40,750 bases of DNA, from contig JBFHDX010000023.1 of NCBI GenBank assembly GCA_041584475.1, forward strand, positions 1-40,750, given 5' to 3'. The translations under genes were made by a program, and so were the position numbers. Positions within the stretch are counted from its first letter, which is position 1. Every line of letters begins with the position of its first letter. Below the pieces are notes generated by a model. It was not told where the DNA came from, did not search any database, and worked only from the letters and a program-made list of their open reading frames with translations. Positions 1 through 7,224 of this stretch are shown piece by piece. This DNA is from JBFHDX01 sp041584475 (GTDB lineage: Bacteria; Pseudomonadota; Alphaproteobacteria; UBA8366; JADFVY01).

Positions 1-2
1 CG

Positions 3-566
3 GGCATGGCCTACGAAGCGCATTCGACGGACTACCAGACCGTCGGCGCACTGCAGGATCTCGTCGACAGCCGGTACGTGTTTCTCAAGGTCGGCCCGGA
101 ACTCACCTTCGCGCTGCGCGAGGCAATCATGCTTCTGGCGCAGATCGAGTCGCACCTGATCGGCGGCGACGACCGGTCCCGGGTGATCGAGACGCTGCTG
201 GCGGCAATGGACACGGATCCTCGATACTGGAAAGGCTATTACGTCGGCGACGACCGCGATGTCGCGCTGCAGAAGCTGTTCAGCTACAGCGACCGGATCC
301 GCTATTACTGGGGAGCGAAGGGCGTCGCGGCATCGCTCGAGAAGCTGTTCGCCAACCTTGCGCGCGCCGGCATCCCCATGACGCTCGTCTCGCAATACTT
401 CCCGCACCTGAAGGACGCGGTAGCGGCGCACGCTGCCGAGGCGCTCGCCCCCGTTCTCGTGCGACGGCACATCCAGCAGGTCGTCGCGAAATACTATGCG
501 GCCTGCGGCTACGATACGGATTCCGCAGCCGGAACCGGGGTCCCGGGCGTCACGGACTCCGCGTGA
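3..566 (+). CDS. gatZ: D-tagatose-1,6-bisphosphate aldolase, GatZ/KbaZ-type subunit (5' truncated by window edge)
   Basis: This is the C-terminal part of a GatZ/KbaZ family protein, the non-catalytic or chaperone-like subunit of class II tagatose-bisphosphate aldolase in galactitol, N-acetylgalactosamine or related polyol catabolism. About 187 residues are visible. The family is usually about 420 residues, so more than half lies upstream of the window. Recognisable family blocks are EAHSTDYQT near the visible start, LKVGPELTFALREA, then YSDRIRYYW and LVSQYFPHL. The Met at base 6 is internal, since the frame is open to the window edge. The gene converges on xylB with a 37-base gap. In alphaproteobacteria these two genes commonly travel together in polyol-utilisation loci, which fits a sugar-alcohol pathway. 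The family assignment is firm; the exact substrate is not. Confidence 0.85.
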   Translation, partial: GMAYEAHSTDYQTVGALQDLVDSRYVFLKVGPELTFALREAIMLLAQIESHLIGGDDRSRVIETLLAAMDTDPRYWKGYYVGDDRDVALQKLFSYSDRIRYYWGAKGVAASLEKLFANLARAGIPMTLVSQYFPHLKDAVAAHAAEALAPVLVRRHIQQVVAKYYAACGYDTDSAAGTGVPGVTDSA

Positions 567-603
567 TCCCTGCGACCGATCCCGCCGCCGGGGGCCGGGG
601 CCG

Positions 604-2058
604 TTATTCGGTAGCGCCGCGGATGGCGGGATAGAGCGACAGGTAACGCTGGTAGGCCTCCTCGAACGCCGGGCCGAGGGCCGCGTCCGGACGGATGGTC
701 TCGGCGACCGATGGCGCCCCGCAAACCGCGCCGGGATCGCCCTGTTCCGCCGCGATGAGGCCGAGGCGAGCCGCGCCGAACGCCGCCCCGAAATCGCCCT
801 CGGCGGGCACGTCGACCGGAATCCCGAGCGTCGTCGCTATCGCCGCAAGCCAGTAACGTGAACGCGTGCCCCCGCCGACCGCGGTCACCCGCCCCAGCTC
901 GGTACCCGCCGCACGGAGGGCTTCCAGACAGTCCCTGATCGCGAAGGCCGTGCCCTCGACGATCGCCTGCACGAGCTCGCCGCGTCCCGCCCCGCGGTCG
1001 AGCCCGGCGAAGACGCCGCGGATCAAGGCATCGTTGTGCGGCGTCCGCTCGCCCGAGAGATAGGGCAGGAAGACGACCCCCGTCGGCGCCCTCAGCTCGG
1101 TGCCGAGCGCCCGCGTGAGCGATGCGCCGTCGCCGCCGATGATGCCCGCGAACCAGTCGAGCGCATCCGCACAGGAGAGGATCACCCCCATCTGGTGCCA
1201 GGTCCGGGGCACCGCGTGGCAGAACGTATGCACCGCGCTTGCCGCGTTCGGCCTGTAATTGTCCGTGGCGGCAAACAGGACCCCGGACGTGCCGAGCGAT
1301 ACGAACGCGGCACCGGCTCCGACGATTCCCATGCCGCACGCCGAGGCCGCGTTGTCGCCGGCGCCTCCGGCGACGATGACACCGTCTTCCAGACCCCAGC
1401 GTCGGGCGAGCTGCGGACGCAGCACGCCGGCGGGATCGGTGCCCTCGACGAGCGCCGGCATCTGACGCTCGTCAAGGCCCGTCGCAGCGAGCAGCGCGCT
1501 CGACCAGCGTCGCGCGCCGACGTCGAGCCAGGACGTGCCCGCGGAATCCGACAGTTCCGAGATGTATTCGCCGGTCAGCCAGAGCCGGAGGTAATCCTTG
1601 GGCAGGAGTACGCGGCGCACCCTTTCGAACAGGTCGGGCTCGTTGTTCCTCACCCACACGAGCTTCGGCGCGGTGAAGCCGGGGAACACGATGTTGCCGG
1701 AAATCTCCCGGAACCGCGGGTCCGCATCGAGGTGGGCGGCCTCGACGTGGCTGCGCGTGTCGTTCCAGAGAATGCACGGGCGAAGCACCCGGTCGGCCTC
1801 GTCGAGAAGCGTCGCGCCGTGCATCTGGCCGGACAGCCCGATGCCGCGCACCGCCCCGAGCGCAGCCGGATGGGCTGCCTTCAGCGCGTCGAGCGCCGCC
1901 TCCGCCGCACCGATCCAGTCCGCGGGATCCTGCTCCGACCAACCCGGGCGCGGGCGCGACACGGCGAGACCGCTGGTGGCCGAGCCCTGTACGGACTGGT
2001 CGGGCCCGATCAGGACCGCCTTGATGCCGGAGGTTCCGAGGTCGATGCCGAGATACAT
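604..2058 (-). CDS. xylB: Xylulokinase
   Basis: FGGY-family kinase of 484 residues, the usual XylB length. It phosphorylates D-xylulose to xylulose-5-phosphate in the cytoplasm, feeding the pentose phosphate pathway. The N-terminal phosphate-binding motif DLGTSGIKAV is at residues 6-15. The substrate-side motifs SGQMHG (76-81) and WNDTR (98-102) follow. The putative catalytic base Asp235 lies in GGAGDNAA, matching Asp233 of the E. coli enzyme, and LSGERTPHND lies further on. The ATG start gives a protein that begins directly at the first beta strand, as in the family. The Shine-Dalgarno sequence is weak. With the neighbouring gatZ-like gene it suggests conversion of a polyol to D-xylulose and then phosphorylation. 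About 290 bases upstream contain no gene and no regulator site that I can name. Confidence 0.95.
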   Translation of the reverse strand: MYLGIDLGTSGIKAVLIGPDQSVQGSATSGLAVSRPRPGWSEQDPADWIGAAEAALDALKAAHPAALGAVRGIGLSGQMHGATLLDEADRVLRPCILWNDTRSHVEAAHLDADPRFREISGNIVFPGFTAPKLVWVRNNEPDLFERVRRVLLPKDYLRLWLTGEYISELSDSAGTSWLDVGARRWSSALLAATGLDERQMPALVEGTDPAGVLRPQLARRWGLEDGVIVAGGAGDNAASACGMGIVGAGAAFVSLGTSGVLFAATDNYRPNAASAVHTFCHAVPRTWHQMGVILSCADALDWFAGIIGGDGASLTRALGTELRAPTGVVFLPYLSGERTPHNDALIRGVFAGLDRGAGRGELVQAIVEGTAFAIRDCLEALRAAGTELGRVTAVGGGTRSRYWLAAIATTLGIPVDVPAEGDFGAAFGAARLGLIAAEQGDPGAVCGAPSVAETIRPDAALGPAFEEAYQRYLSLYPAIRGATE

Positions 2059-2347
2059 GATGGCGGCAGCTTACTTCGGTTGCGCGGACGGAGACAGCGT
2101 TTGCTGCAGGGGGCCGGCACGCGCCCGGAAGCTCGATCCGCCGACGTTCGTCCGACGCGTCGCAAGCGGGCGCCGGCAACGTCTTGGATCCGCCGGCGTG
2201 CATGTCACAGGGTTGTACCGCGGCCGCTCGGCAGGCCGCGTCAAGCCCTTGGTTTATCTGGTCCCATCGGCGCCGCATCTGTTCAATGTGCGGCCGGGCC
2301 GGCCGGTCAGCGCCTCGTCGGTCACCCCGTGCCCGCCTGCCGCGCGC

Positions 2348-2863
2348 TCAGTTCCCCGGCATGCGGGCCCAGCGGCCGCGGCGGGCCCTGCGCGCCGCCT
2401 GTTCGGCCTGCTCATATTGTTGCGCCGAACCGGTACGCAGGCGGATTTCCGCTTCCTGACGGAAGTCGCGGATGAACAGCGCCCAGCCCGCCTCGATCAT
2501 GGCGAGCCCGACGTCGCGGCCCGGCGTGCCGCCCGGAGCGTTCAGCGTGCAGACGGCCCGCACCCGGCCCGAACCGAGCCGGTCGACGATGTTGCACGTC
2601 GCCATGTGCCCGCCGCGGGCGAGGATGTCGTCGAGGACGGCGCGCGCGAACCAGCCGTCGCCATTGCTGTCGCCCAGTGCCGGCGCCTCTACGCCCCAGA
2701 GTCGCACCTGGGTGTCGACCTGTCCCGGCGTACTGAGGACGATCGTCATGCCGTCGAGCGCCGTGGCGCGCCCGGTGACGATGTCGCTGGCCGGCGCCGG
2801 GTGCACCGCCAGCAGGACGAACAACAGGGTTGGCAGGGTTAGCAGATAACGCATTGCCCCCAT
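2348..2863 (-). CDS. Secreted thermonuclease (SNase)-like protein
   Basis: A protein of 168-171 residues beginning with a clear signal peptide (MRYLLTLPTLLFVLLA, cleavage near APA-SD), so it is probably periplasmic or secreted. The mature part resembles the staphylococcal nuclease fold: DGMTIVL corresponds to the usual DGDT strand, VRLWGVEAP to the Arg-containing RLxGIDAPE motif, and AGWALF to the conserved GWA block. The acidic residue that normally follows the AP of the DAPE motif is replaced, so nuclease activity is uncertain. Two in-frame ATGs (2863 and 2854) are possible; the second places the hydrophobic segment exactly at the N terminus. The downstream C terminus is Arg-rich. It is a single gene with no operon partner, convergent with nothing nearby and divergent from the gene at 3042. 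Confidence 0.7.
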   Translation of the reverse strand: MGAMRYLLTLPTLLFVLLAVHPAPASDIVTGRATALDGMTIVLSTPGQVDTQVRLWGVEAPALGDSNGDGWFARAVLDDILARGGHMATCNIVDRLGSGRVRAVCTLNAPGGTPGRDVGLAMIEAGWALFIRDFRQEAEIRLRTGSAQQYEQAEQAARRARRGRWARMPGN

Positions 2864-3041
2864 GCTGCCGCAGCGCCGGCGTCGTCGCAAGTGCGCCGCG
2901 CACGCGAGCCGCGGGGGCGCAGTGCGTAGACCATGGTTTGCAGGGCTCGGAGCTGCTACAGATGCTTGCGGTGACGCGAGCCGAGCGCGCCGTTCGGTAA
3001 CAGCACCGGTGGCCGCCCGGATGACACGAAGGAGGCAATGC

Positions 3042-3413
3042 ATGCAACGGATCCCCGGGCCGGCCACGGCGCTACTTCTTGTCGCCCTGCTGATCGCCGG
3101 TACGGCTACGGCACAGGGCATCGATCCGTTTCGCCGCAGTGGCTTCAGCCTGAGCCGCGGAGATACCGAGCTGCTGAGCGCCGCCGCCGGCCGCTTCTTC
3201 GAGGACGAGGCGCCGCCGGTCGGCACCGTGGAAAGTTGGAGCAACCCGAAGTCCGGCAGCCGCGGCACGATCACGCTGATCGAGCTCCACAGCTACCGGG
3301 GCATGCCCTGCCGGCGACTGCAGCACGATATCGAGCTGCGCGGTCGGGCCGACCCGTTCCGCTTCATCATCGACCGCTGCCGCACGCCCGAGGGCGACTG
3401 GAAGATCCTCTGA
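3042..3413 (+). CDS. Exported 17-kDa-surface-antigen-like protein (RT0821/Lpp0805 type)
   Basis: A 123-residue exported protein. An excellent ribosome-binding site (AAGGAGG ending at 3035) lies 6 bases before this ATG, which decides the start over the overlapping ATG at 3038 in another frame. Residues 1-24 form a signal peptide ending TATA-QG. The C-terminal half has the pattern of the Rickettsia 17-kDa antigen family: ESWSNPKSGSRGTITL, then GMPCRRLQ, RFIIDRCR and a final GDWKIL. The two cysteines fit a disulfide in the envelope. The usual N-terminal glycine-zipper region and lipobox of that family are missing, so this looks like a short version consisting mainly of the C-terminal domain. The function of the family is not established; a structural envelope role is inferred. 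Confidence 0.6.
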   Translation: MQRIPGPATALLLVALLIAGTATAQGIDPFRRSGFSLSRGDTELLSAAAGRFFEDEAPPVGTVESWSNPKSGSRGTITLIELHSYRGMPCRRLQHDIELRGRADPFRFIIDRCRTPEGDWKIL

Positions 3414-3503
3414 CCGCGGCACGTTGAACGGAAACCGCCGGGGTTGCGCCCGCGGCACGGTCCGACATCGGACGAACGGATTTGCCGCCGGTTTGCGGCC
3501 CGC

Positions 3504-4919
3504 TCAGATTCCCTGCGTCGCGGCCGCTTCCGGTGCATACCAGGAGAGCTCGCGACGCAGCGTCACGACGCTGCCGATGATGATCAGCGACGGCTGGCCG
3601 AGGCCTTCCGCCTCGGCGAGCGACGGCAACCGCTCGACCGGCCCGGTCACCACCCGCTGATTGCGTCGCGTGCCGTTCTCGATGATCGCCGCCGGCGTTG
3701 CGGCATCGCCACCGTGCCGGATATACGCGGCGACGATCTGCGGCAGCTGCGACAGCCCCATGTAGATCACCAGCGTCTGCATCGGCCGGATCAGGGCCGG
3801 CCAGTCGAGGCCGAGTTCGCTGTCGCGTCCGTGGCCGGTGACGAAGATGCAGGCATGCGCATGGTCGCGATGGGTGAGCGGAATCCCGGCATAGGCAGCG
3901 CAGCCGTTCGCCGCCGATACGCCGGGCACGACCTGGAACGGAATGCCGTCCGCGGCGAGCGCCTCGATCTCCTCGCCGCCGCGCCCGAACACGAACGGAT
4001 CGCCGCCCTTCAGGCGCAGCACGCGCTTGCCCTCCCGGGCGAGGCGCACCATCGTGCGGCTGATCTCCTCCTGCGGCAGCGTGTGTTCCTTGGGGGCCTT
4101 GCCGACATAGATGCGCTGGGCGTCGCGTCTGACCAGGTTCAGAATTCCGTCACCGATCAGCCGGTCGTAGAGCACGACCTCGGCGCGCTGCATCAGGCGC
4201 AACGCGCGAAACGTCAGCAGGTCCGGATCGCCGGGGCCGGCGCCGACGAGGTAGACCTCCCCCTGCCTCGCCCCCGACGCGTCGCGCGCAGCCTGCCCGA
4301 GTCGCTGATCCATCGCCCGGTCCGCCTCCGCCTCCTGGCCGGCGAACACGAGCTCGGCAACCGCGCTCTCGAAAACCTCTTCCCAGAACCGTCGGCGCCG
4401 GTCGAAGTCGGGCAGGGCTTGCTTGACGCGCTGCCGCCAGCCGCCGGCGAACGCCGCGAGCCGTCCGTAAGCGGCGGGGACCTGGGTCTCGAGCCGGGCC
4501 TTGAGCATGCGCGCCAGCAGCGGGGCGTCGCCGCCCGACGAAATGGCGACGACGAAGTTCTCCCGGTCGAGTATCGCGGGCATGGTGAAGCCGCAGAGAT
4601 CGGGCCGGTCGACGATGTTGACGAGCACGCCTTTGGCGGTCGCCAGCGCGTGCACGCGCACATTCAGCGCGTCGTCGTCGGAGGCGCCGAACGCGAGCGC
4701 ACAGTCCGCAAAATCCCGTTCCGAGAGTTCGTCCACCCGATGAACGAGCCCGCGCTCGTCCACGAGCCGGCGCAGGTCCTCGTCGAGGGTCGGGGCGACA
4801 ACGGTCACCGCGGCGCCGGCCCGCGACGCGAGCTCCGCCTTGCGGGCCGCCGCCTTGCCGCCGCCCACGACGAGCACGGCCAGTCCGTCGACTTTCAGGA
4901 ATACCGGCAGCTGATACAT
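3504..4919 (-). CDS. cysG: Siroheme synthase, trifunctional (uroporphyrinogen-III methyltransferase / precorrin-2 dehydrogenase / ferrochelatase)
   Basis: CysG of 471 residues, making siroheme from uroporphyrinogen III for sulfite and nitrite reductases. The N-terminal bifunctional dehydrogenase/ferrochelatase part (about 1-215) has the NAD-binding GGGKAA at 19-24, Asp104 in NIVDRPDLCG (the catalytic Asp104 of the Salmonella enzyme) and Ser128 in ISSGG (the phosphorylated Ser128 of Salmonella CysG). The C-terminal methyltransferase (about 220-471) has VYLVGAGPGDPDLLT, YDRLI, LKGGDPFVFGRGGEE and VVPGVSAA. I chose the ATG at 4919 because GAGGGA lies about 10 bases upstream and the protein then starts as the family does; a GTG at 4961 is also open. 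It is a stand-alone gene here, with no cysteine-assimilation genes beside it. An inverted repeat at 5062-5091 lies upstream. Confidence 0.95.
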   Translation of the reverse strand: MYQLPVFLKVDGLAVLVVGGGKAAARKAELASRAGAAVTVVAPTLDEDLRRLVDERGLVHRVDELSERDFADCALAFGASDDDALNVRVHALATAKGVLVNIVDRPDLCGFTMPAILDRENFVVAISSGGDAPLLARMLKARLETQVPAAYGRLAAFAGGWRQRVKQALPDFDRRRRFWEEVFESAVAELVFAGQEAEADRAMDQRLGQAARDASGARQGEVYLVGAGPGDPDLLTFRALRLMQRAEVVLYDRLIGDGILNLVRRDAQRIYVGKAPKEHTLPQEEISRTMVRLAREGKRVLRLKGGDPFVFGRGGEEIEALAADGIPFQVVPGVSAANGCAAYAGIPLTHRDHAHACIFVTGHGRDSELGLDWPALIRPMQTLVIYMGLSQLPQIVAAYIRHGGDAATPAAIIENGTRRNQRVVTGPVERLPSLAEAEGLGQPSLIIIGSVVTLRRELSWYAPEAAATQGI

Positions 4920-5409
4920 CACCCAGTCCCTCGCATGTTCCCACGTGCCCAAGAACGGCACGGAGTTTCATGTCCGTTCCGCCCAACACCGAATATCGGC
5001 CCGTAGCGCCGATTACCGGATGCGACGCCGGGCAGTGACGTCTTCCACGCAGTCTGTTCATATGTCTGGCAGGCGACAAACCGGCAGACATCTCTCTCGA
5101 TTATCGCGAAACCCGCGCGGTTGTGCAGTCCGTTGTTGATCATCGAGTTCTGCGCTGGCCGCGCCCCGAGCACAAATTGTCTCGCTGTCCGCAACATAGC
5201 GGCATTCTCGCGCTTTCCCGACGCCTACCGGTTCGCTGCGATGCCTGGGTCTGCGATATGCCCCGCATCACCCTGGCGCGGATACAGCAAGCAGGATCGG
5301 ATCGCTTTACGGCACATTTCTTGCACGACACTCGGATCGTACGGCAGCCGAAGGGCATCGCCGGCAGCGTGTCGTCGGCCATGACCATGCCGCCCAAGGA
5401 GGCGAAGAG
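4920..5409. other. Gene-free spacer between cysG and the DUF2914 gene
   Basis: This 490-base divergent spacer separates cysG (minus) from the DUF2914 gene (plus). Short open frames exist but have no plausible ribosome-binding site or recognisable protein pattern. The one clear element is the inverted repeat at 5062-5091. No convincing -35/-10 pair was seen. Confidence 0.5.
5062..5091. repeat. Inverted repeat upstream of cysG (possible operator)
   Basis: ATGTCTG at 5062-5068 is repeated inverted as CAGACAT at 5085-5091, with centres 23 bases (about two helical turns) apart. A further TCTG copy lies just to the left (5052-5055). The spacing suits a dimeric regulator acting on cysG about 145-170 bases upstream of its start. 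It could also be a transcript hairpin. The cognate protein is unknown. Confidence 0.3.
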
Positions 5410-6144
5410 ATGACAGAACGATCGCTCCGATCCCGGATGTCCCCACGCTGGCGGACCCGTCTGTCCGATCCCCGCCGTTCCAGCTGGTCGACGCTGTGGC
5501 GCCGCGTGGTGCAGGTTCTGGGTGCAGCCGCCGCAGCGGTGATGATTTCTGTCGTGCCGTTGACGATCGACTCGACCGACGGCGACCCGCTCGCTCCTTC
5601 GATCAAGGTCGCCGTCGCAAAGGGCGGCAATGGCGGCGGTAATGGCGGCGGCAACGGCGGTGGCAATGGCGGCGGCAATGGCGGCGGCAACGGCGGTGGC
5701 AACGGCGCCGGGGACGGGAATGGCAACGGTAAGAAGAAGGGCGGCAAGAACGCGGGTGGAAACGGTGACAGCAATGGCCTCGAGAGCTCCGATGGTCGCT
5801 TCGGGGCAATCGACGAAAAACCCGACATAAGCGTACCGGTCGCCGTCTTCACGACGTCGATCCGCCGCCAGACGCCGCTCGATCAAATCTCTGCACACAG
5901 CGATGAGTGGCAGGCCGTGACCTTCTTCACCGAATTACGCGGCCTCGGCGGCAGAGCGGTGGTTCATAGGTGGCAGTACCGCGATGTCGTCCGCTATGAA
6001 AACCGGTTCGACGTTCGGACCGATCACTGGAAGGTATGGTCGACACACACTTTGCCCGCGGACAAGGCCGGCGACTGGACCGTCGACCTGGTCACCGATC
6101 GGGGCGAGGTTCTCGTGTCGAGAACACTGGCCTACCGACCGTAG
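5410..6144 (+). CDS. DUF2914 domain protein with a Gly/Asn repeat linker
   Basis: A 244-residue protein with AAGGAGG 7 bases before the ATG. Residues 1-32 are basic, followed by one hydrophobic segment at about 33-53, probably a membrane anchor or uncleaved signal. Residues 72-98 are GGN followed by six perfect GGGN units, then a Lys/Gly/Asn-rich stretch to about 125. The C-terminal 100 residues match DUF2914: FFTELRGLGGRAVVHRW, then WKVWSTHTL and GDWTVDLV, the aromatic signature of that small beta-sandwich domain. The likely layout is a periplasmic DUF2914 domain on a long flexible tether. The function of DUF2914 is not known. The gene stands alone. The long gene-free stretch that follows ends in a terminator at 6655-6690. 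Confidence 0.8.
   Translation: MTERSLRSRMSPRWRTRLSDPRRSSWSTLWRRVVQVLGAAAAAVMISVVPLTIDSTDGDPLAPSIKVAVAKGGNGGGNGGGNGGGNGGGNGGGNGGGNGAGDGNGNGKKKGGKNAGGNGDSNGLESSDGRFGAIDEKPDISVPVAVFTTSIRRQTPLDQISAHSDEWQAVTFFTELRGLGGRAVVHRWQYRDVVRYENRFDVRTDHWKVWSTHTLPADKAGDWTVDLVTDRGEVLVSRTLAYRP
5623..5703 (+). repeat. In-frame 12-base tandem repeat encoding GGGN units
   Basis: GGN followed by six uninterrupted 12-base units, each encoding Gly-Gly-Gly-Asn. The copies differ only at synonymous third positions (GGC/GGT, AAT/AAC). The protein repeat is therefore kept while the DNA drifts, which points to selection on the peptide, although slippage could still change copy number. Confidence 0.9.
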
Positions 6145-6540
6145 AGCATCGGCGCGGTATCTGGAACGTAGGCAACGCACAGGCCGTTCGTGCCATCCGG
6201 CACCTCGACGCGGCACTCCGTGCGGCAATCTGAATCCACTGCGGTAGACCGTCACCCTAGGACACTGGGCGCGGTCATTTCACGACCCCGCCCCGGTAAT
6301 TTCCTTAATTCATAAGTGATTACAAATATCGCGCAAAGATCGATTCAAAATGCCGACAGACGAGAAAATAGGGTTAACGGGGAATAAATGACCTGCCGAT
6401 TCGTTCTGTTGAACGAGTCTTGAACGATTATGCGATCACAACTTTTTTTGCTCAAATGACCTGCCATTCCAATCAGCCGAACCCGACGAATAGACGAAAG
6501 TGCACCGGTGGCGCCGTCTCTGGCTCCGGCGCGGCCTTAG
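6145..6540. other. Gene-free, partly AT-rich region with short direct repeats
   Basis: No coding frame here looks real. The stretch at about 6295-6480 is distinctly AT-rich compared with its surroundings. It holds a 12-base direct repeat AAATGACCTGCC (6386-6397 and 6454-6465) and TTGAACGA twice, 11 bases apart (6409-6416 and 6420-6427). This looks regulatory, possibly upstream of the structured region at 6541-6690. No clean promoter could be set. Confidence 0.45.
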
Positions 6541-6690
6541 CCTGTGCGCACCCTCGGATGGTTTCGCGCACGCGGAGCGGGTTCGGGCACAGCGACCATA
6601 CCGGCTGAGGGGGAGCCGCCGTCGGGTGGAGCGGCGGAGGACCTCAGGGGGGGGCCGCGCATCGGGAAACCGGTGCGCGGTTTCCTCTTT
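6541..6690 (+). ncRNA. Candidate structured RNA ending in an intrinsic terminator
   Basis: About 150 bases fold into consecutive hairpins on the plus strand. GTGCGC (6544-6549) can pair with GCGCAC (6566-6571); as an exclusive alternative, CTGTGC (6542-6547) can pair with GCACAG (6587-6592). CTGAGG (6605-6610) pairs with CCTCAG (6642-6647), enclosing CCGCC (6616-6620) paired with GGCGG (6633-6637). The terminator stem follows directly. I recognise no known RNA family (not tmRNA, RNase P or SRP RNA). It may be a small RNA, or a leader/attenuator of the cytochrome gene that starts 58 bases later. High GC makes chance stems common, so confidence is limited. Confidence 0.4.
6655..6690 (+). terminator. 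Strong rho-independent terminator with GAAA tetraloop
   Basis: An 11-base-pair stem (6655-6665 with 6670-6680, one G-U pair), a GAAA tetraloop at 6666-6669 and the pyrimidine tract TTTCCTCTTT at 6681-6690. There is no T tract on the other strand, so it acts on plus-strand transcripts. Confidence 0.75.
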
Positions 6691-6734
6691 CGGGCTCTGT
6701 CGATCCGCTGCGTTCCGCCGGGGCGTGATCCGTG

Positions 6735-6740
6735 TATATT
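6735..6740 (+). promoter_or_regulatory. Possible -10 element of the cytochrome gene
   Basis: TATATT ends 7 bases before the ATG at 6748, which would put the transcription start at about the A of the start codon. The -35 region (GTTCCG, 6712-6717) is poor. No Shine-Dalgarno sequence precedes the ATG, which agrees with a leaderless message. Confidence 0.35.
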
Positions 6741-6747
6741 ACGCCTC

Positions 6748-7125
6748 ATGCTTCGGTCCAGGTTGGTGGCTCCGCTGCTGGTCCTGCCGCTGCTGACGGC
6801 CGGCGCGTCGGCGTTGGCCGCGGGCGACCCCGAGAAGGGGCGAACGATAGCGGAGCAGCATTGCGCCCGCTGTCACGTCATCGGCGACAAGAACCGGATG
6901 GGCGGAATCGGCAGCACGCCATCGTTCCCCCTGCTGCGGCGAATGCCCGACTGGCGCGAGCGGTTCGAAACCTTCTACGCGCGGCGCCCGCACCCCGTGC
7001 ATGTCCGCGTCGACGGCGTCCGGAAATGGTCCGACACGCCGTCGAACGCCGCCGAAATCAGGATGACGATCGACGACGTCGACCACATTCTCGCCTACGT
7101 GGAGACGTTCCCCGACGGCCGCTGA
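6748..7125 (+). CDS. Monoheme c-type cytochrome, exported
   Basis: A 125-residue protein. Residues 1-25 form a signal peptide ending in ALAAG. A single heme-binding CARCH motif (Cys39, Cys42, His43) sits in EQHCARCHVIG. The C-terminal helix IRMTIDDVDHILAYVETF supplies the likely axial Met and the usual final helix of class I cytochromes. It is therefore a small periplasmic electron carrier. The segment between (about 60-95, Arg- and Pro-rich) is not one I can assign to a named subfamily. I chose the ATG at 6748 because it begins the signal peptide; an in-frame GTG at 6544 would run through the terminator hairpin and is rejected. TATATT at 6735-6740 is so close to the ATG that the mRNA may be leaderless. 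It converges on the COG2187 gene. Confidence 0.85.
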   Translation: MLRSRLVAPLLVLPLLTAGASALAAGDPEKGRTIAEQHCARCHVIGDKNRMGGIGSTPSFPLLRRMPDWRERFETFYARRPHPVHVRVDGVRKWSDTPSNAAEIRMTIDDVDHILAYVETFPDGR

Positions 7126-7224
7126 ACCCGGTCGCCCGATGACGACGGCGGCAGGCGGTCGGTGCCGGCGTCCGGCGCCGGCGGGGATGGATCGCGTCGC
7201 TGGCGACGGGTCCCGCGATCGGCC

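Noticed and set aside
3444..5006. A 520-codon plus-strand open frame opposite cysG
   Set aside because: It is the antisense shadow of a high-GC gene, with no start signals and no recognisable motifs. CysG on the other strand is unmistakable.
5623..5703. Possible CRISPR-like array
   Set aside because: The 12-base units are contiguous, have no spacers and encode an in-frame peptide.
5307..5852. A minus-strand frame encoding a long polyproline repeat
   Set aside because: It is the complement of the Gly/Asn repeat of the DUF2914 gene, which has a perfect ribosome-binding site and a conserved domain.
6541..6690. Known housekeeping RNA (tmRNA, RNase P, SRP RNA or tRNA)
   Set aside because: None of the conserved cores of these RNAs could be found, and no tRNA-like cloverleaf was seen here or in other spacers.
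6544..6747. N-terminal extension of the cytochrome c protein from a GTG start
   Set aside because: It would put 68 residues before the signal peptide and run through the intrinsic terminator.
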